From the NCBI RefSeq assembly GCF_002836595.1, contig NZ_PJBB01000003.1, forward strand, positions 806,001-870,000: a stretch of 64,000 nt of DNA. The letters are read 5' to 3'. A program made the position numbers and the translations under genes. How positions within the stretch are numbered: position 1 is the stretch's first letter; each line of letters begins with the position of its first letter. The notes under the pieces were generated by a model that was not told where the DNA came from, did no database searches, and saw only the letters and a program-made list of their open reading frames with translations. The stretch comes from Tenacibaculum sp. Bg11-29. Its GTDB lineage: Bacteria > Bacteroidota > Bacteroidia > Flavobacteriales > Flavobacteriaceae. Of the stretch, positions 45,939 through 54,496 are shown piece after piece.

Positions 45939-46973
45939 ATGAAAAACGCTGCAAATTTCATTATAACTATTGTCGCAATAATAACCGCATTGGTTATTGG
46001 TAAAGGGATTTTAATTCCTTTTATTTTTGCATTAATTTTTTGGTTTTTAACACGTGAAATACGTAAAACCATCTACAAAATGCCCTTTGCTAAAAAAATC
46101 ATTCCTTATTGGTTGAGTAATCTTTTTGTTTTTACTTTAATTGTTTTGGGTTTTGGATTTATTTCTGAAATTATTACTAATAGTATTACTGATTTATCTA
46201 CTTCATATTCAAAATATGAACCTAATATTGGCGCTATTATTAAAAGTTTAGATTCCTATTTTCATATTGATATTATTAAATCGATAAAATCGGTTATAGG
46301 AGATTTTGACTATGGTTCTGTTTTGGGAGATATTGCTAACGGAATTAGTAGTTTATTAGGTGACACTTTTATGATTATTATTTATGCTTTATTTATATTT
46401 TTAGAAGAAAGTAGCTTTAAAAATAAACTTATTAAAATATTTGAAGGCAAAGAAAATAGCTATGCTAGCATGCAATCTATGTTATCAAAAATAGAGTTTT
46501 CTATCTCTAATTATCTTCGTTTAAAGACTTATGTAAGCTTACTTACTGGTATTTTAAGTTATATTGTTTTACTTATAGTTGGTGTAGATAGTGCTCCCTT
46601 TTGGGCTTTTTTAATTTTTTTATTAAACTACATACCAACAATTGGTTCATTAATCGCAACCGTTTTTCCTGCTATTTTTAGCTTAATACAGTTTGGTGAA
46701 TTCACGCCGTTTTTAATAGTTTTAACAGCTGTAGGTTCTGTTCAAGTAATTGTTGGTAACATTATTGAACCTAAATTATTTGGTAAATCTCTAAATCTAA
46801 GTCCGCTAGTAACCATATTGTCCCTAGCTGTTTGGGGTAAAATATGGGGTGTTACAGGCATGATTTTAAGTGTACCTATTACTGTAATTATGATTATTAT
46901 CTTTTCTCAATTTGAAAAAACAAAATCAGTTGCCATCTTTTTATCTGAAAATGGTGATATAGACAAGGTTTAA
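45939..46973 (+). CDS. AI-2E family transporter (PerM/YdiK-like)
   Basis: 344-aa membrane protein with about eight hydrophobic segments: a pair at the N-terminus (FIITIVAIITALVIGKGIL), then a polar extracellular region (~90-150) and five or more C-terminal helices. The conserved region FLLNYIPTIGSLIATVFPAI followed by GNIIEPKLFGKSLNLSPLV is characteristic of the family. Substrates vary in this family (permease/exporter), so none is assigned. It lies 9 nt after the EnvC-like gene and ends the five-gene plus-strand cluster. Confidence 0.88.
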   Translation: MKNAANFIITIVAIITALVIGKGILIPFIFALIFWFLTREIRKTIYKMPFAKKIIPYWLSNLFVFTLIVLGFGFISEIITNSITDLSTSYSKYEPNIGAIIKSLDSYFHIDIIKSIKSVIGDFDYGSVLGDIANGISSLLGDTFMIIIYALFIFLEESSFKNKLIKIFEGKENSYASMQSMLSKIEFSISNYLRLKTYVSLLTGILSYIVLLIVGVDSAPFWAFLIFLLNYIPTIGSLIATVFPAIFSLIQFGEFTPFLIVLTAVGSVQVIVGNIIEPKLFGKSLNLSPLVTILSLAVWGKIWGVTGMILSVPITVIMIIIFSQFEKTKSVAIFLSENGDIDKV

Positions 46974-46980
46974 GATCCTT

Positions 46981-47493
46981 TTAACTTAAGAACAATGCTT
47001 TTAACTCTTTAGCTTCTTTAGGGTCTAATTTACCTGCTAAAACTAAACTTAATTGTTTTCTACGCAAAGCTGCATCATAACGTTTCTTCTCTAATTCTGT
47101 TTCTGGAGTAATCTGTGCTATAGGAACTGGTTTACCTGTTTCATCAACAGCTACGAATGTATAAATACCTTCATTTACCATTGTTTTTTCACCTGATTGA
47201 CGGTCTTCTATCCAAACATCAACATACACCTCCATTGATGATTTAAACGCTCTTGAAACCTTTGCTTCTAAGGTAACAACACTTCCAACTGGAACTGATT
47301 TTGTAAAAGCAACATGATTAACAGATGCAGTAACAACAATTCGTCTAGAATGGCGACGTGCCGCAATACTACAAGCTCTATCCATACGAGCTAGTAATTC
47401 TCCTCCGAAAAGATTGTCTAAATAATTTGTTTCTCCTGGTAAAACAAGGTCAGTAAGTACTGTTAATGATTCTTTAGGTGTCTTAGCTCTCAT
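46981..47493 (-). CDS. Acyl-CoA thioesterase, hotdog fold
   Basis: 170 aa from ATG 47493; a TTG one codon earlier is unnecessary. Hotdog-family motifs: LVLPGETNYLDNLFGGELLARMDRACSIAA with the catalytic-helix region, then VNHVAFTKSVPVGSVVTLEAKV and VNEGIYTFVAVDE. It matches the YciA/BFIT type of cytosolic acyl-CoA hydrolase, and a charged C-terminal extension (KRYDAALRRKQLSL) follows. It converges with the AI-2E transporter gene and lies 61 bp after the HU/SPOR gene on the same strand. Confidence 0.88.
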   Translation of the reverse strand: MRAKTPKESLTVLTDLVLPGETNYLDNLFGGELLARMDRACSIAARRHSRRIVVTASVNHVAFTKSVPVGSVVTLEAKVSRAFKSSMEVYVDVWIEDRQSGEKTMVNEGIYTFVAVDETGKPVPIAQITPETELEKKRYDAALRRKQLSLVLAGKLDPKEAKELKALFLS

Positions 47494-47554
47494 CAATTAT
47501 ATCTTTGATGCAAATATATACATAAAGCTAAAAAATAAGTCTTGTAAAATGTGA

Positions 47555-48454
47555 TTATTTAATCAATAACCAAGCATCTTTGTTAACATTTTCCTGAATA
47601 TCTGCTAGTTCTTTACGCGCTTCTTCTTTAGAAGTGAAACTTGTAAACGTTACTTGAGTTAAACCAAAATCGTTTTCCCCTAAAATTTCAGCATCATAAC
47701 CTAAGTCTTGTAACTCTGTCAATTTTTTCTCAGCATTTATAACTTCCTGAAAAGCACCTGCTATAATATGAAACTTTTGACCTTCAGTTTTAGTAATATT
47801 TAAATTAATTGTTGGTAATGGGTTATCAATAACAAAAGTTGCAGATTGTATTTTTTTAGCTACAGTATTTTCTTGATCTGCTAAAAATTGTTTTTGAGAT
47901 TGGTTTTGAAAACCATTCCATCCAGCGTAAGCTATTCCTACCAACACGGCTGCTGTAGCTGCGTATTTAAAAAATACAGGTATATTATTTTCTTTTTCTT
48001 GAACTCCTATAGGTAATACTTTAACTTCTTGTGTAATCCTTTTTACAGTTGGGCTTTCAACTTCTGCTAACCCAAAAGATGTTGTTAAGAAATTACTTGT
48101 ACTATTTGGCTGAAAAACAACTTGTTTTGCTTCATTTAAAGATAGGCTTCCCAAAGACGCGACTTTAATTGATATAGTTTCTAAATCACTCTTCCATTCT
48201 ATAACTTCATTTGCAATAAAAGCAGTTGCTTTTTCAAAAGAAATGTTTTTACTCGATGCAATATAATTAGCCAATAAACCATCGTTGTGATGTAAATACG
48301 AATTAAAAGTAATTTGTTTTTTTGGTGGGTAAAATGTATGTGTGTCACTATTCATTTTAGCACCTATTTTATTGGTTACAAAACCTCCAAAACCAGGAAC
48401 AATTACGCATTCGTATCTGTACAATAAATCGTTTATATAATTGGCTAATGTCAT
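47555..48454 (-). CDS. HU-CCDC81 and SPOR domain protein
   Basis: From ATG 48454 (MTLANYINDLLYRYECVIVP) it has 299 aa; an upstream ATG at 48493 would add 13 residues with poor family fit. The N-terminal ~130 residues fit the bacterial HU-CCDC81 domains (ECVIVPGFGGFVTNKIGA, SLGSLSLNE). One transmembrane helix follows (~155-175, FFKYAATAAVLVGIAYAGW), then a periplasmic C-terminal SPOR domain (FHIIAGAFQEVINAEKKLTELQDLGYDAEI). It should link a cytoplasmic DNA-bending-like fold to septal, denuded peptidoglycan. Divergent from dprA. Confidence 0.87.
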   Translation of the reverse strand: MTLANYINDLLYRYECVIVPGFGGFVTNKIGAKMNSDTHTFYPPKKQITFNSYLHHNDGLLANYIASSKNISFEKATAFIANEVIEWKSDLETISIKVASLGSLSLNEAKQVVFQPNSTSNFLTTSFGLAEVESPTVKRITQEVKVLPIGVQEKENNIPVFFKYAATAAVLVGIAYAGWNGFQNQSQKQFLADQENTVAKKIQSATFVIDNPLPTINLNITKTEGQKFHIIAGAFQEVINAEKKLTELQDLGYDAEILGENDFGLTQVTFTSFTSKEEARKELADIQENVNKDAWLLIK

Positions 48455-48549
48455 AGTAACAAATATAGTTTTTTTATGAATTAATATGCTCATTACTTTG
48501 AAATCTTATCAACAGTTTTTTTGTATATTGATAATCAAATTATTGCCAC

Positions 48550-49653
48550 ATGAAAAATGAAAAAAAACTAGCTATTCTACGATTACAAGCTACTAAAAAC
48601 ATCGGTGATTTTTTAGCAAAAAAGTTAATTAATGCCACTGGTAGCGTAGAACAAGTATTTAGAGAAAAAGCTAGTGCGCTGCAAAAAATAAATGGAATTG
48701 GTACTCATACGCTAAAACATTTATTTGATACAAAAAATATAAATAGAGCAGAGGAGGAGCTAAATTATATAGACAAAAATAATATAGAATTTTCTTATTT
48801 TTTAGATGCTGATTATCCGTATAATTTAAAGCATTGTATTGATGCTCCTATCTTATTTTTTAATGACGGAAATATAAACCTCAACAATCAAAAAATTATA
48901 TCAATAGTTGGTACTAGAAAAATAACTTCTTATGGTCGTGATTTTTGTAATCAGCTTATTGAAGACTTATCTAAATACAATCCAATAATTGTAAGCGGTT
49001 TTGCATACGGAGTAGATATTTGTGCTCATAAAACAGCTATTAAAAATAATTTACAAACCATTGCCGTATTAGCGCACGGATTAGAACAAATGTACCCAAA
49101 AACACATAAAAAGTATTGTACTGAGATAACAAAAAATGGTGGATTTATCACTGAATTTTGGCATGAAGAACAACCACTTCGTGAAAATTTTTTAAAACGG
49201 AATCGTATTGTTGCTGGTTTATCTAAAGCTACAATTATTATTGAATCTGCAGAAAAAGGAGGTTCATTGGTAACTGCCGATATTGCGAATTCTTATAATC
49301 GTGATGTTTTTGCTGTGCCAGGAAGAACCAATGATACTTATAGCAAAGGCTGTAATACTATTATTAAAAATAATCAGGCACATTTATTAACCTCATCTGA
49401 CGACATTGTAAAAATGCTTAATTGGGACTTACAAGCTTCTAAAAAACCTACCGTAATACAAAAGGAATTGTTTGTTACCCTAACCAATACTGAACAAAAG
49501 GTTTATGATTATTTAGTCAAAAATGGAAAACAGTTGTTAGATATTATCGCGTTTAAATGCGACATCCCAGTGTATAAACTGTCTTCTTTATTACTTAAAA
49601 TGGAACTTAAAGGTGTTATAAAACCTTTACCTGGAAAATTATTTGAGGTTTAA
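48550..49653 (+). CDS. dprA: DNA-processing protein DprA
   Basis: 367 aa. N-terminal helix-hairpin-helix-like region (LRLQATKNIGDFLAKKLI), then the DprA Rossmann domain: ISIVGTRKITSYGRDFC, VSGFAYGVDICAHKTAI, TIAVLAHGLEQMYPKTH, FLKRNRIVAGLSKATIIIESAEKGGSLVTADIA, VFAVPGR. A C-terminal winged-helix-like region ends IKPLPGKLFEV. DprA loads RecA on incoming single-stranded DNA in natural transformation. No competence gene lies adjacent. Its stop overlaps the convergent gene at 49650 by 4 nt. Confidence 0.95.
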   Translation: MKNEKKLAILRLQATKNIGDFLAKKLINATGSVEQVFREKASALQKINGIGTHTLKHLFDTKNINRAEEELNYIDKNNIEFSYFLDADYPYNLKHCIDAPILFFNDGNINLNNQKIISIVGTRKITSYGRDFCNQLIEDLSKYNPIIVSGFAYGVDICAHKTAIKNNLQTIAVLAHGLEQMYPKTHKKYCTEITKNGGFITEFWHEEQPLRENFLKRNRIVAGLSKATIIIESAEKGGSLVTADIANSYNRDVFAVPGRTNDTYSKGCNTIIKNNQAHLLTSSDDIVKMLNWDLQASKKPTVIQKELFVTLTNTEQKVYDYLVKNGKQLLDIIAFKCDIPVYKLSSLLLKMELKGVIKPLPGKLFEV

Positions 49654-50630
49654 TCTAAAACTATAGAAAACACATGCATTACACTTACCTTTTTTCCATC
49701 TTTTGTGGCGGGTAATAATTGTGGTAATTTTTTTAAAACATCTTTTACATGTGTTTTTATTTTTTCATGAGGTGCTCTTACTTCTACTTTTGAAATCATT
49801 CCTCTAGCATTTATAGATATACGAACATATAACTTTTTAGCTCCTTTTAATAAACTTAAACTTTCATGAATCTTGCTATCATAATTATCTTTTAAAAATT
49901 GTTTTATTCTCTTATCAAAAACATTTATTAAGTTTTCTTTTGGCAAATTTTCATCTTGTAAGAAGATTGGAGGGTAATTAACTTCTCTTGAATAAAAAAA
50001 AGTCTTTATACTTTCGTATTCAAGATCAGAATTATCACGAATGCCTCCTCTAATGACATCTTCAGGTTCAATAACTTCCATTTCAGGAACTTCAATAATT
50101 GTATCAATATTAAAAGGCTCTTCTAATACTGTTTCTATTACCGTAATACCTTCTACAGAAGGTAGTGGTGGAATTTTAAGTTCTTTTTTCACAGAATCTT
50201 TCTTTAAAACTGGTATAACAAACCCATCTAATTCAATATCTGTAATATCTTCTATTATTATAATAGAATCAATAATTTCAACTTTATCAATTTTTTGAAC
50301 TTTACCAGTATTTGTTGTACAACTAAACAATGTAGTTCCCATAGCAAAAATTAAAGCTAATAAAAATATTTTTTGAAATGATAAAGATTGATTAAAAGTA
50401 GTTTCTGGTAATTGAATTACAATACTATCTAACTGTTTTTTATAGAAATGCCCACAAACGCGTTTGCCTTTATTTTCAATAAGATAATCTTTAATTTGAC
50501 TAGTAGATTTTGTTGTAAAATCTACTACGGTTTTTGCGCATAGCTTACAAAATTTACCCTTTTCATTAGGTGTCATTTTATCCCAACTTTCATTACATGG
50601 TTTTGGAATTGTCAACTTAAAATTATTCAT
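49650..50630 (-). CDS. TonB-like protein with N-terminal Cys-rich head
   Basis: 326 aa. The N-terminal ~70 residues have four Cys (CNESW, FCKLCAK, RVCGHF), a likely metal site on the cytoplasmic side. One transmembrane helix at ~90-106 (IFLLALIFAMGTTLFSC) is followed by a Pro/Glu/Ile-rich linker, and the C-terminal ~80 residues resemble the TonB C-terminal domain (KLYVRISINARGMISKVEVRAP, LLPATKDGKKVSVMHVFSIVL). It probably contacts outer-membrane transporters, though no TonB-dependent receptor or ExbBD gene is nearby. The Cys head is also seen in other Bacteroidota membrane proteins. Confidence 0.7.
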   Translation of the reverse strand: MNNFKLTIPKPCNESWDKMTPNEKGKFCKLCAKTVVDFTTKSTSQIKDYLIENKGKRVCGHFYKKQLDSIVIQLPETTFNQSLSFQKIFLLALIFAMGTTLFSCTTNTGKVQKIDKVEIIDSIIIIEDITDIELDGFVIPVLKKDSVKKELKIPPLPSVEGITVIETVLEEPFNIDTIIEVPEMEVIEPEDVIRGGIRDNSDLEYESIKTFFYSREVNYPPIFLQDENLPKENLINVFDKRIKQFLKDNYDSKIHESLSLLKGAKKLYVRISINARGMISKVEVRAPHEKIKTHVKDVLKKLPQLLPATKDGKKVSVMHVFSIVLD

Positions 50631-50706
50631 AGCAGTAATTTTCTTAAATAATTAACAAAAATTATTCCAAATAAATTAAATTAGCTTTCATACAAAAAGT
50701 TTATAG

Positions 50707-51795
50707 ATGTCTTCAGAAGAAAAATTAATGTCTCAAAAAAAACCTGCTTTTCCTGTAAATAAAAAGCTTTCTTTTTATTTAAAAAGGCACAGTAGAACTA
50801 TTCAAATACCTATTTTTTATGACGACTTATTACGTTTTCAAGGAGCTGTATCGGTTTTTGATAAACATGATAATGATACCTTATGGGTACGTGTTTATTA
50901 TAATGAATTTGAACAAGAAGAAATAGATTTAAGCTTAAAGAAAGTATATAACATTTTATATTCAAATGGTTCAGATGCTAGTATTAAACATTTAAATATT
51001 GATGCTATTGACTTTTGTACCTTCGGAAACTCTCAGCCTTTTAGAATAAAGGTTCGTAATATTTTAAATGACAATTACACCTATTTTTATGTTAAGAAAA
51101 CTGATTCTTCTCGTATATATGGTTTAGAGTTAGAAGACATTTTATCACCTTATAACTTAAATTTTCTTGTATATAAAAACACCTTGATAGAAGAACATAT
51201 TTCAGGTATTCCTGGCGATATATTCATTAAAGATTATTTAGATGATTGCTTAGATGTTGAAAAAGCACAAATAGCTAAAGAGTTCGTAAAGTTTAATGAA
51301 CGTTGTATGATTCGTTTACTAGGTGATATGCGTTCGTATAATTATGTGATTATACCTACACATGATTTTGAAAATGTAGTGTATAAGATTAGACCTATAG
51401 ATTTTGACCAACAATGTTTTGAAGGAAAGTTTAAAGTTTATTATCCGCAATTTTTTAAAGAAAATTTAAAAATGGTACAGCTTGTTAGCAGTAAACTTAC
51501 TTCAGAATCGATAGAACAATATAAGTTAGAAGAACGATCAATAGTCTCTAAACGAATTTTAGGGTCACGTTCACGATTAAATCGTTTACTTACCGCAATG
51601 AAATCTGATAATATTTCAACTCCCGAAAAAATTAAACAATTAAAAGCTGAAATTTTTGAATTTACAGGAGATATTAACTTTAGAGATAGTGATGGGATGG
51701 GAGAGATACTACATAGTGCATTATCTTTTGTTTTGAGAAATTACGAAGATGTAAGTATGAAAAGCATTATACAACAACAGCAAAAAATATATTAA
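50707..51795 (+). CDS. Conserved hypothetical protein of Bacteroidota
   Basis: 362 aa, cytosolic by appearance (no signal peptide or membrane segment). Mixed alpha/beta with many aromatic and acidic residues. YVIIPTHDFENVVYKIRPIDFDQQCFEGK could be a kinase-like Asp motif, but no ATP-binding loop was recognised, so I do not assign a fold. The family feels widespread in Flavobacteriia, but I know no characterised member. It converges on and overlaps the EamA gene by 4 nt. The start ATG at 50707 is followed by a second Met at residue 8 (MSQKKPAFPVNKKL). Confidence 0.6.
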   Translation: MSSEEKLMSQKKPAFPVNKKLSFYLKRHSRTIQIPIFYDDLLRFQGAVSVFDKHDNDTLWVRVYYNEFEQEEIDLSLKKVYNILYSNGSDASIKHLNIDAIDFCTFGNSQPFRIKVRNILNDNYTYFYVKKTDSSRIYGLELEDILSPYNLNFLVYKNTLIEEHISGIPGDIFIKDYLDDCLDVEKAQIAKEFVKFNERCMIRLLGDMRSYNYVIIPTHDFENVVYKIRPIDFDQQCFEGKFKVYYPQFFKENLKMVQLVSSKLTSESIEQYKLEERSIVSKRILGSRSRLNRLLTAMKSDNISTPEKIKQLKAEIFEFTGDINFRDSDGMGEILHSALSFVLRNYEDVSMKSIIQQQQKIY

Positions 51796-52652
51796 TTTTT
51801 CTTACTTCTAATGCTCTCAATAATTACCGTTGCTAAAATTAAACTTCCACCTACAAAAGTATTCCATGTAGGTATTTCATTTAAAAAAATAAACGCTAGA
51901 ACAATACCAAATATTGGTTGAACACTACTTATAATACTTGCTGTAGATACTGAGAAAAACTGTAATGAATGAACCATTAAACTATGGCCTATTGCTGTTG
52001 TTAACAACGCCAACAACAATACATACGGGTATTGACTTTCAAAGCCAGAAACATCCATAATAAACAATACAGGAAGCAAACAAATTGTAATAATTAATGT
52101 TTGATAAAACATAAGCATTCCACCATCATATTGCGCTACATATTGTTTTAAAATTAAAATTCTAATCGAATAACATAAAGCAGAGAATAAGCCAAATAAA
52201 ATTCCTTGAACATTAGCGCTTTCTAAATTAAACTCAGGAGCTAAAATATAAACTCCTAACAAAACCATACATCCTAAAACAATATACATAGGATTGAATT
52301 TTATTTTTAAAAATAAAGGTTCTAAAAAAGCAATCATTACCGGAAATGTATATAACGATAACATTCCTATAGCAACATTAGAGCGCTTAAGTGCATAAAA
52401 ATAGGTAACCCAATGAATTGCCATAAAAATTCCGCTAATAATAAACGGAACAATATGTTTATTCGATTTTATTTTTAAATCAACTTTTTTTAATCTACAA
52501 AAAACATATAAAAACACCATTGCGAATACAGATCGAAACCAAATAATAACCTCTGATGGCATGGCTATATATTTACCTAAAACTCCCGAAGTACTAATAA
52601 AAAAAGTAGCTAATAATAAGCCTGATAAATTTTTAATATGATTGCTTTGCAT
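51792..52652 (-). CDS. EamA/DMT family transporter
   Basis: 286 aa with about ten hydrophobic helices in two EamA repeats. The first starts LSGLLLATFFISTSGVLGKY; the second has GILFGLFSALCYSIRILILK. The end reads STASIISSVQPIFGIVLAFIFLNEIP, the usual EamA signature. Drug/metabolite transporters of this group export amino acids, nucleosides and other metabolites; no substrate can be assigned. It starts 2 nt after the end of the YdjM-like gene at 52655, so the two are probably translated from one message. Confidence 0.88.
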   Translation of the reverse strand: MQSNHIKNLSGLLLATFFISTSGVLGKYIAMPSEVIIWFRSVFAMVFLYVFCRLKKVDLKIKSNKHIVPFIISGIFMAIHWVTYFYALKRSNVAIGMLSLYTFPVMIAFLEPLFLKIKFNPMYIVLGCMVLLGVYILAPEFNLESANVQGILFGLFSALCYSIRILILKQYVAQYDGGMLMFYQTLIITICLLPVLFIMDVSGFESQYPYVLLLALLTTAIGHSLMVHSLQFFSVSTASIISSVQPIFGIVLAFIFLNEIPTWNTFVGGSLILATVIIESIRSKKN

Positions 52653-52654
52653 TG

Positions 52655-53191
52655 TTATTTTTTCTTTCTTTTAAAATACATTGTAACAAATATGTAAAAT
52701 ATACTCGGAATTCCTATCCAAATTAACTCACTTAACAATACGTTGATCCCTCTTTCGCTAAAAAAACGTTCAACTCCAATAGGAGAAACTTTAATAGGTC
52801 TCCATGGAAAAAAATAACGTGTGGTATCGAAAGGTGAGAAAAAAGCAACCCCTAAACCTCCTGTTGTTAATGCATCTAAAATTGCATGAGATGCTGTGCA
52901 TAATGTAAAATAGCATATGAGCAACAAGCCTTTTTTTGTAGCTAAGATCTTCCTGTAAAAAATTACTGTAATTAAAACACCTAAAATTAAAGCAAAAAGT
53001 AATGAATGAGAAAAACCACGATGTCCCCAAAAACTTTCATATTTAATTCCGAAACTGAAACCAATTACATCTGCATCTGGTAATATCGCACAAATAATAC
53101 CTAGTAAAATAAATTTCCAATTTACAATTGTTTTAGAAAAACCTTTTCCTAATGCAAAAGCAGCTAATGCATGTCCAAATATTGATGCCAT
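52655..53191 (-). CDS. YdjM-type membrane-bound metal-dependent hydrolase
   Basis: 178 aa with four to five transmembrane helices. Conserved metal-ligand-like motifs: MASIFGHALAAFALGK (His 7), ILPDADVIGF (Asp), WGHRGFSHSLLFA (HRGxxHS) and a later ASHAILDALTTGG (His, Asp). This pattern defines the YdjM family of inner-membrane proteins; the substrate is unknown in general. Probably co-transcribed with the EamA transporter. Confidence 0.87.
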   Translation of the reverse strand: MASIFGHALAAFALGKGFSKTIVNWKFILLGIICAILPDADVIGFSFGIKYESFWGHRGFSHSLLFALILGVLITVIFYRKILATKKGLLLICYFTLCTASHAILDALTTGGLGVAFFSPFDTTRYFFPWRPIKVSPIGVERFFSERGINVLLSELIWIGIPSIFYIFVTMYFKRKKK

Positions 53192-53258
53192 TTTTTATTT
53201 CTAATTATTGAGGAAATAAAATAATTTGTATTCCATTTTCAAGTTACTTCCCTAATAT

Positions 53259-54470
53259 TTATTTTTCACTATCTAATAAACCGAATTTGGTTAATAATTG
53301 TGCACCATAATTGTTAAAATTTTGTGCAGTCATTCGCATATAACCCTCTTCAATAGATCTAATATTACTAATATTATCAAGAGCGTTCGTTTTGTGCTCA
53401 AAACTTAAACTCTCATCATCGGGTAATGTTATATTAAATTTATAATTAATAGCAACACCTATTAAAAAAGAAATGAATTTGTTTTTAGGTTCTGTAGTAT
53501 TGTATGTCCAAATAACAGGAACATGTTCATCTCCTTTATAAAAAGGTTTTTCTTGATTTTTAATTTCGTAATCTATGTTTATTCGTATTGGGTGTTTATA
53601 GTCATATCTAGTATTTATTTTTATAAAATTATGGCTTAATATGTTTTCAAAACCATTTTCTATAGCTCCACTTACAATACTTTCATAACCTCTTATATTA
53701 CCTTGTGAATAATTTTTTTTAATGTCTACAATATTATCAGAAACATTTCTACCAGCATGACTAAAGGTTATCTCGTCTAATATTTTTATAATACCTGGTT
53801 TATATTCTCTATAATTTTTTACATCTACATCTCCTGATAAACTTAATGATATAGTTGATAAGTTTAACTTTTTCATGTGTATTAAAAGTTTCTTAAAAAA
53901 AACAACTGCTTTTGGATCTAGGCCTTTTTTAGTTTTAATCTTTTCATCATAGTTTTTTATTTCAAAATCCCACAAATCGTTATTAATTTTTAGAACCTCT
54001 TCTTTCTTATTACTTTTTGGATATTCTTTTAAAAACACTCTTACTAATTCTATATCTTTAGCAACATCAAGTTCTATAAACCTTACCTCTTCAGTATATG
54101 AACTAATTCTATATTTGTTTAAAAATGCTCTGATTAAATTTATATCTCTTGTAATATCGAGCTCTATAAATTTAACATCTTCGGTGTAAAAACCATTAGG
54201 ATAATTTTCATAATAACTAATACAAGATTCTGAAGTTTTTAACTCTTTAACATTTTGATAAGTTAAATAATCTCTAACAAAAAACAAATAAACAACTAAA
54301 AGGACGGAAGCAGCTATTAATAAATAATACTTTGGGTGTGAAAATTTACCATTATACTCAATAGTTTTGCCACATCTTGTACAGTGAAAGTGTATTTTTT
54401 TGTACTTAGGAATCCTCATTCGATGGGCACAATTAGGGCAATTATATTCTTTTTTCTTTATCTTTTTCAT
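53259..54470 (-). CDS. Zinc-ribbon membrane protein, hypothetical
   Basis: 403 aa. The N-terminus has a zinc ribbon (CPNCAHRM...CTRCGKTI, residues ~10-35), followed by one transmembrane helix (~50-66, YYLLIAASVLLVVYLFF) and a ~330-residue soluble domain. Two tandem short repeats, FIELDITRDINLIRAFLNKY and FIELDVAKDIELVRVFLKEY (about 34 residues apart), look like a helical repeat. The rest has no motif I recognise. It lies 26 bp downstream of mfd on the same strand and may share its transcript. Confidence 0.55.
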   Translation of the reverse strand: MKKIKKKEYNCPNCAHRMRIPKYKKIHFHCTRCGKTIEYNGKFSHPKYYLLIAASVLLVVYLFFVRDYLTYQNVKELKTSESCISYYENYPNGFYTEDVKFIELDITRDINLIRAFLNKYRISSYTEEVRFIELDVAKDIELVRVFLKEYPKSNKKEEVLKINNDLWDFEIKNYDEKIKTKKGLDPKAVVFFKKLLIHMKKLNLSTISLSLSGDVDVKNYREYKPGIIKILDEITFSHAGRNVSDNIVDIKKNYSQGNIRGYESIVSGAIENGFENILSHNFIKINTRYDYKHPIRINIDYEIKNQEKPFYKGDEHVPVIWTYNTTEPKNKFISFLIGVAINYKFNITLPDDESLSFEHKTNALDNISNIRSIEEGYMRMTAQNFNNYGAQLLTKFGLLDSEK

Positions 54471-54496
54471 AATTATTTTAAGGTATGAATTACAAT

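Noticed and set aside
50707..51795. Protein kinase or HipA-like call for the hypothetical protein
   Set aside because: Only one Asp-containing stretch (RPIDFDQQ) is suggestive; no ATP-binding loop or catalytic Lys could be placed.
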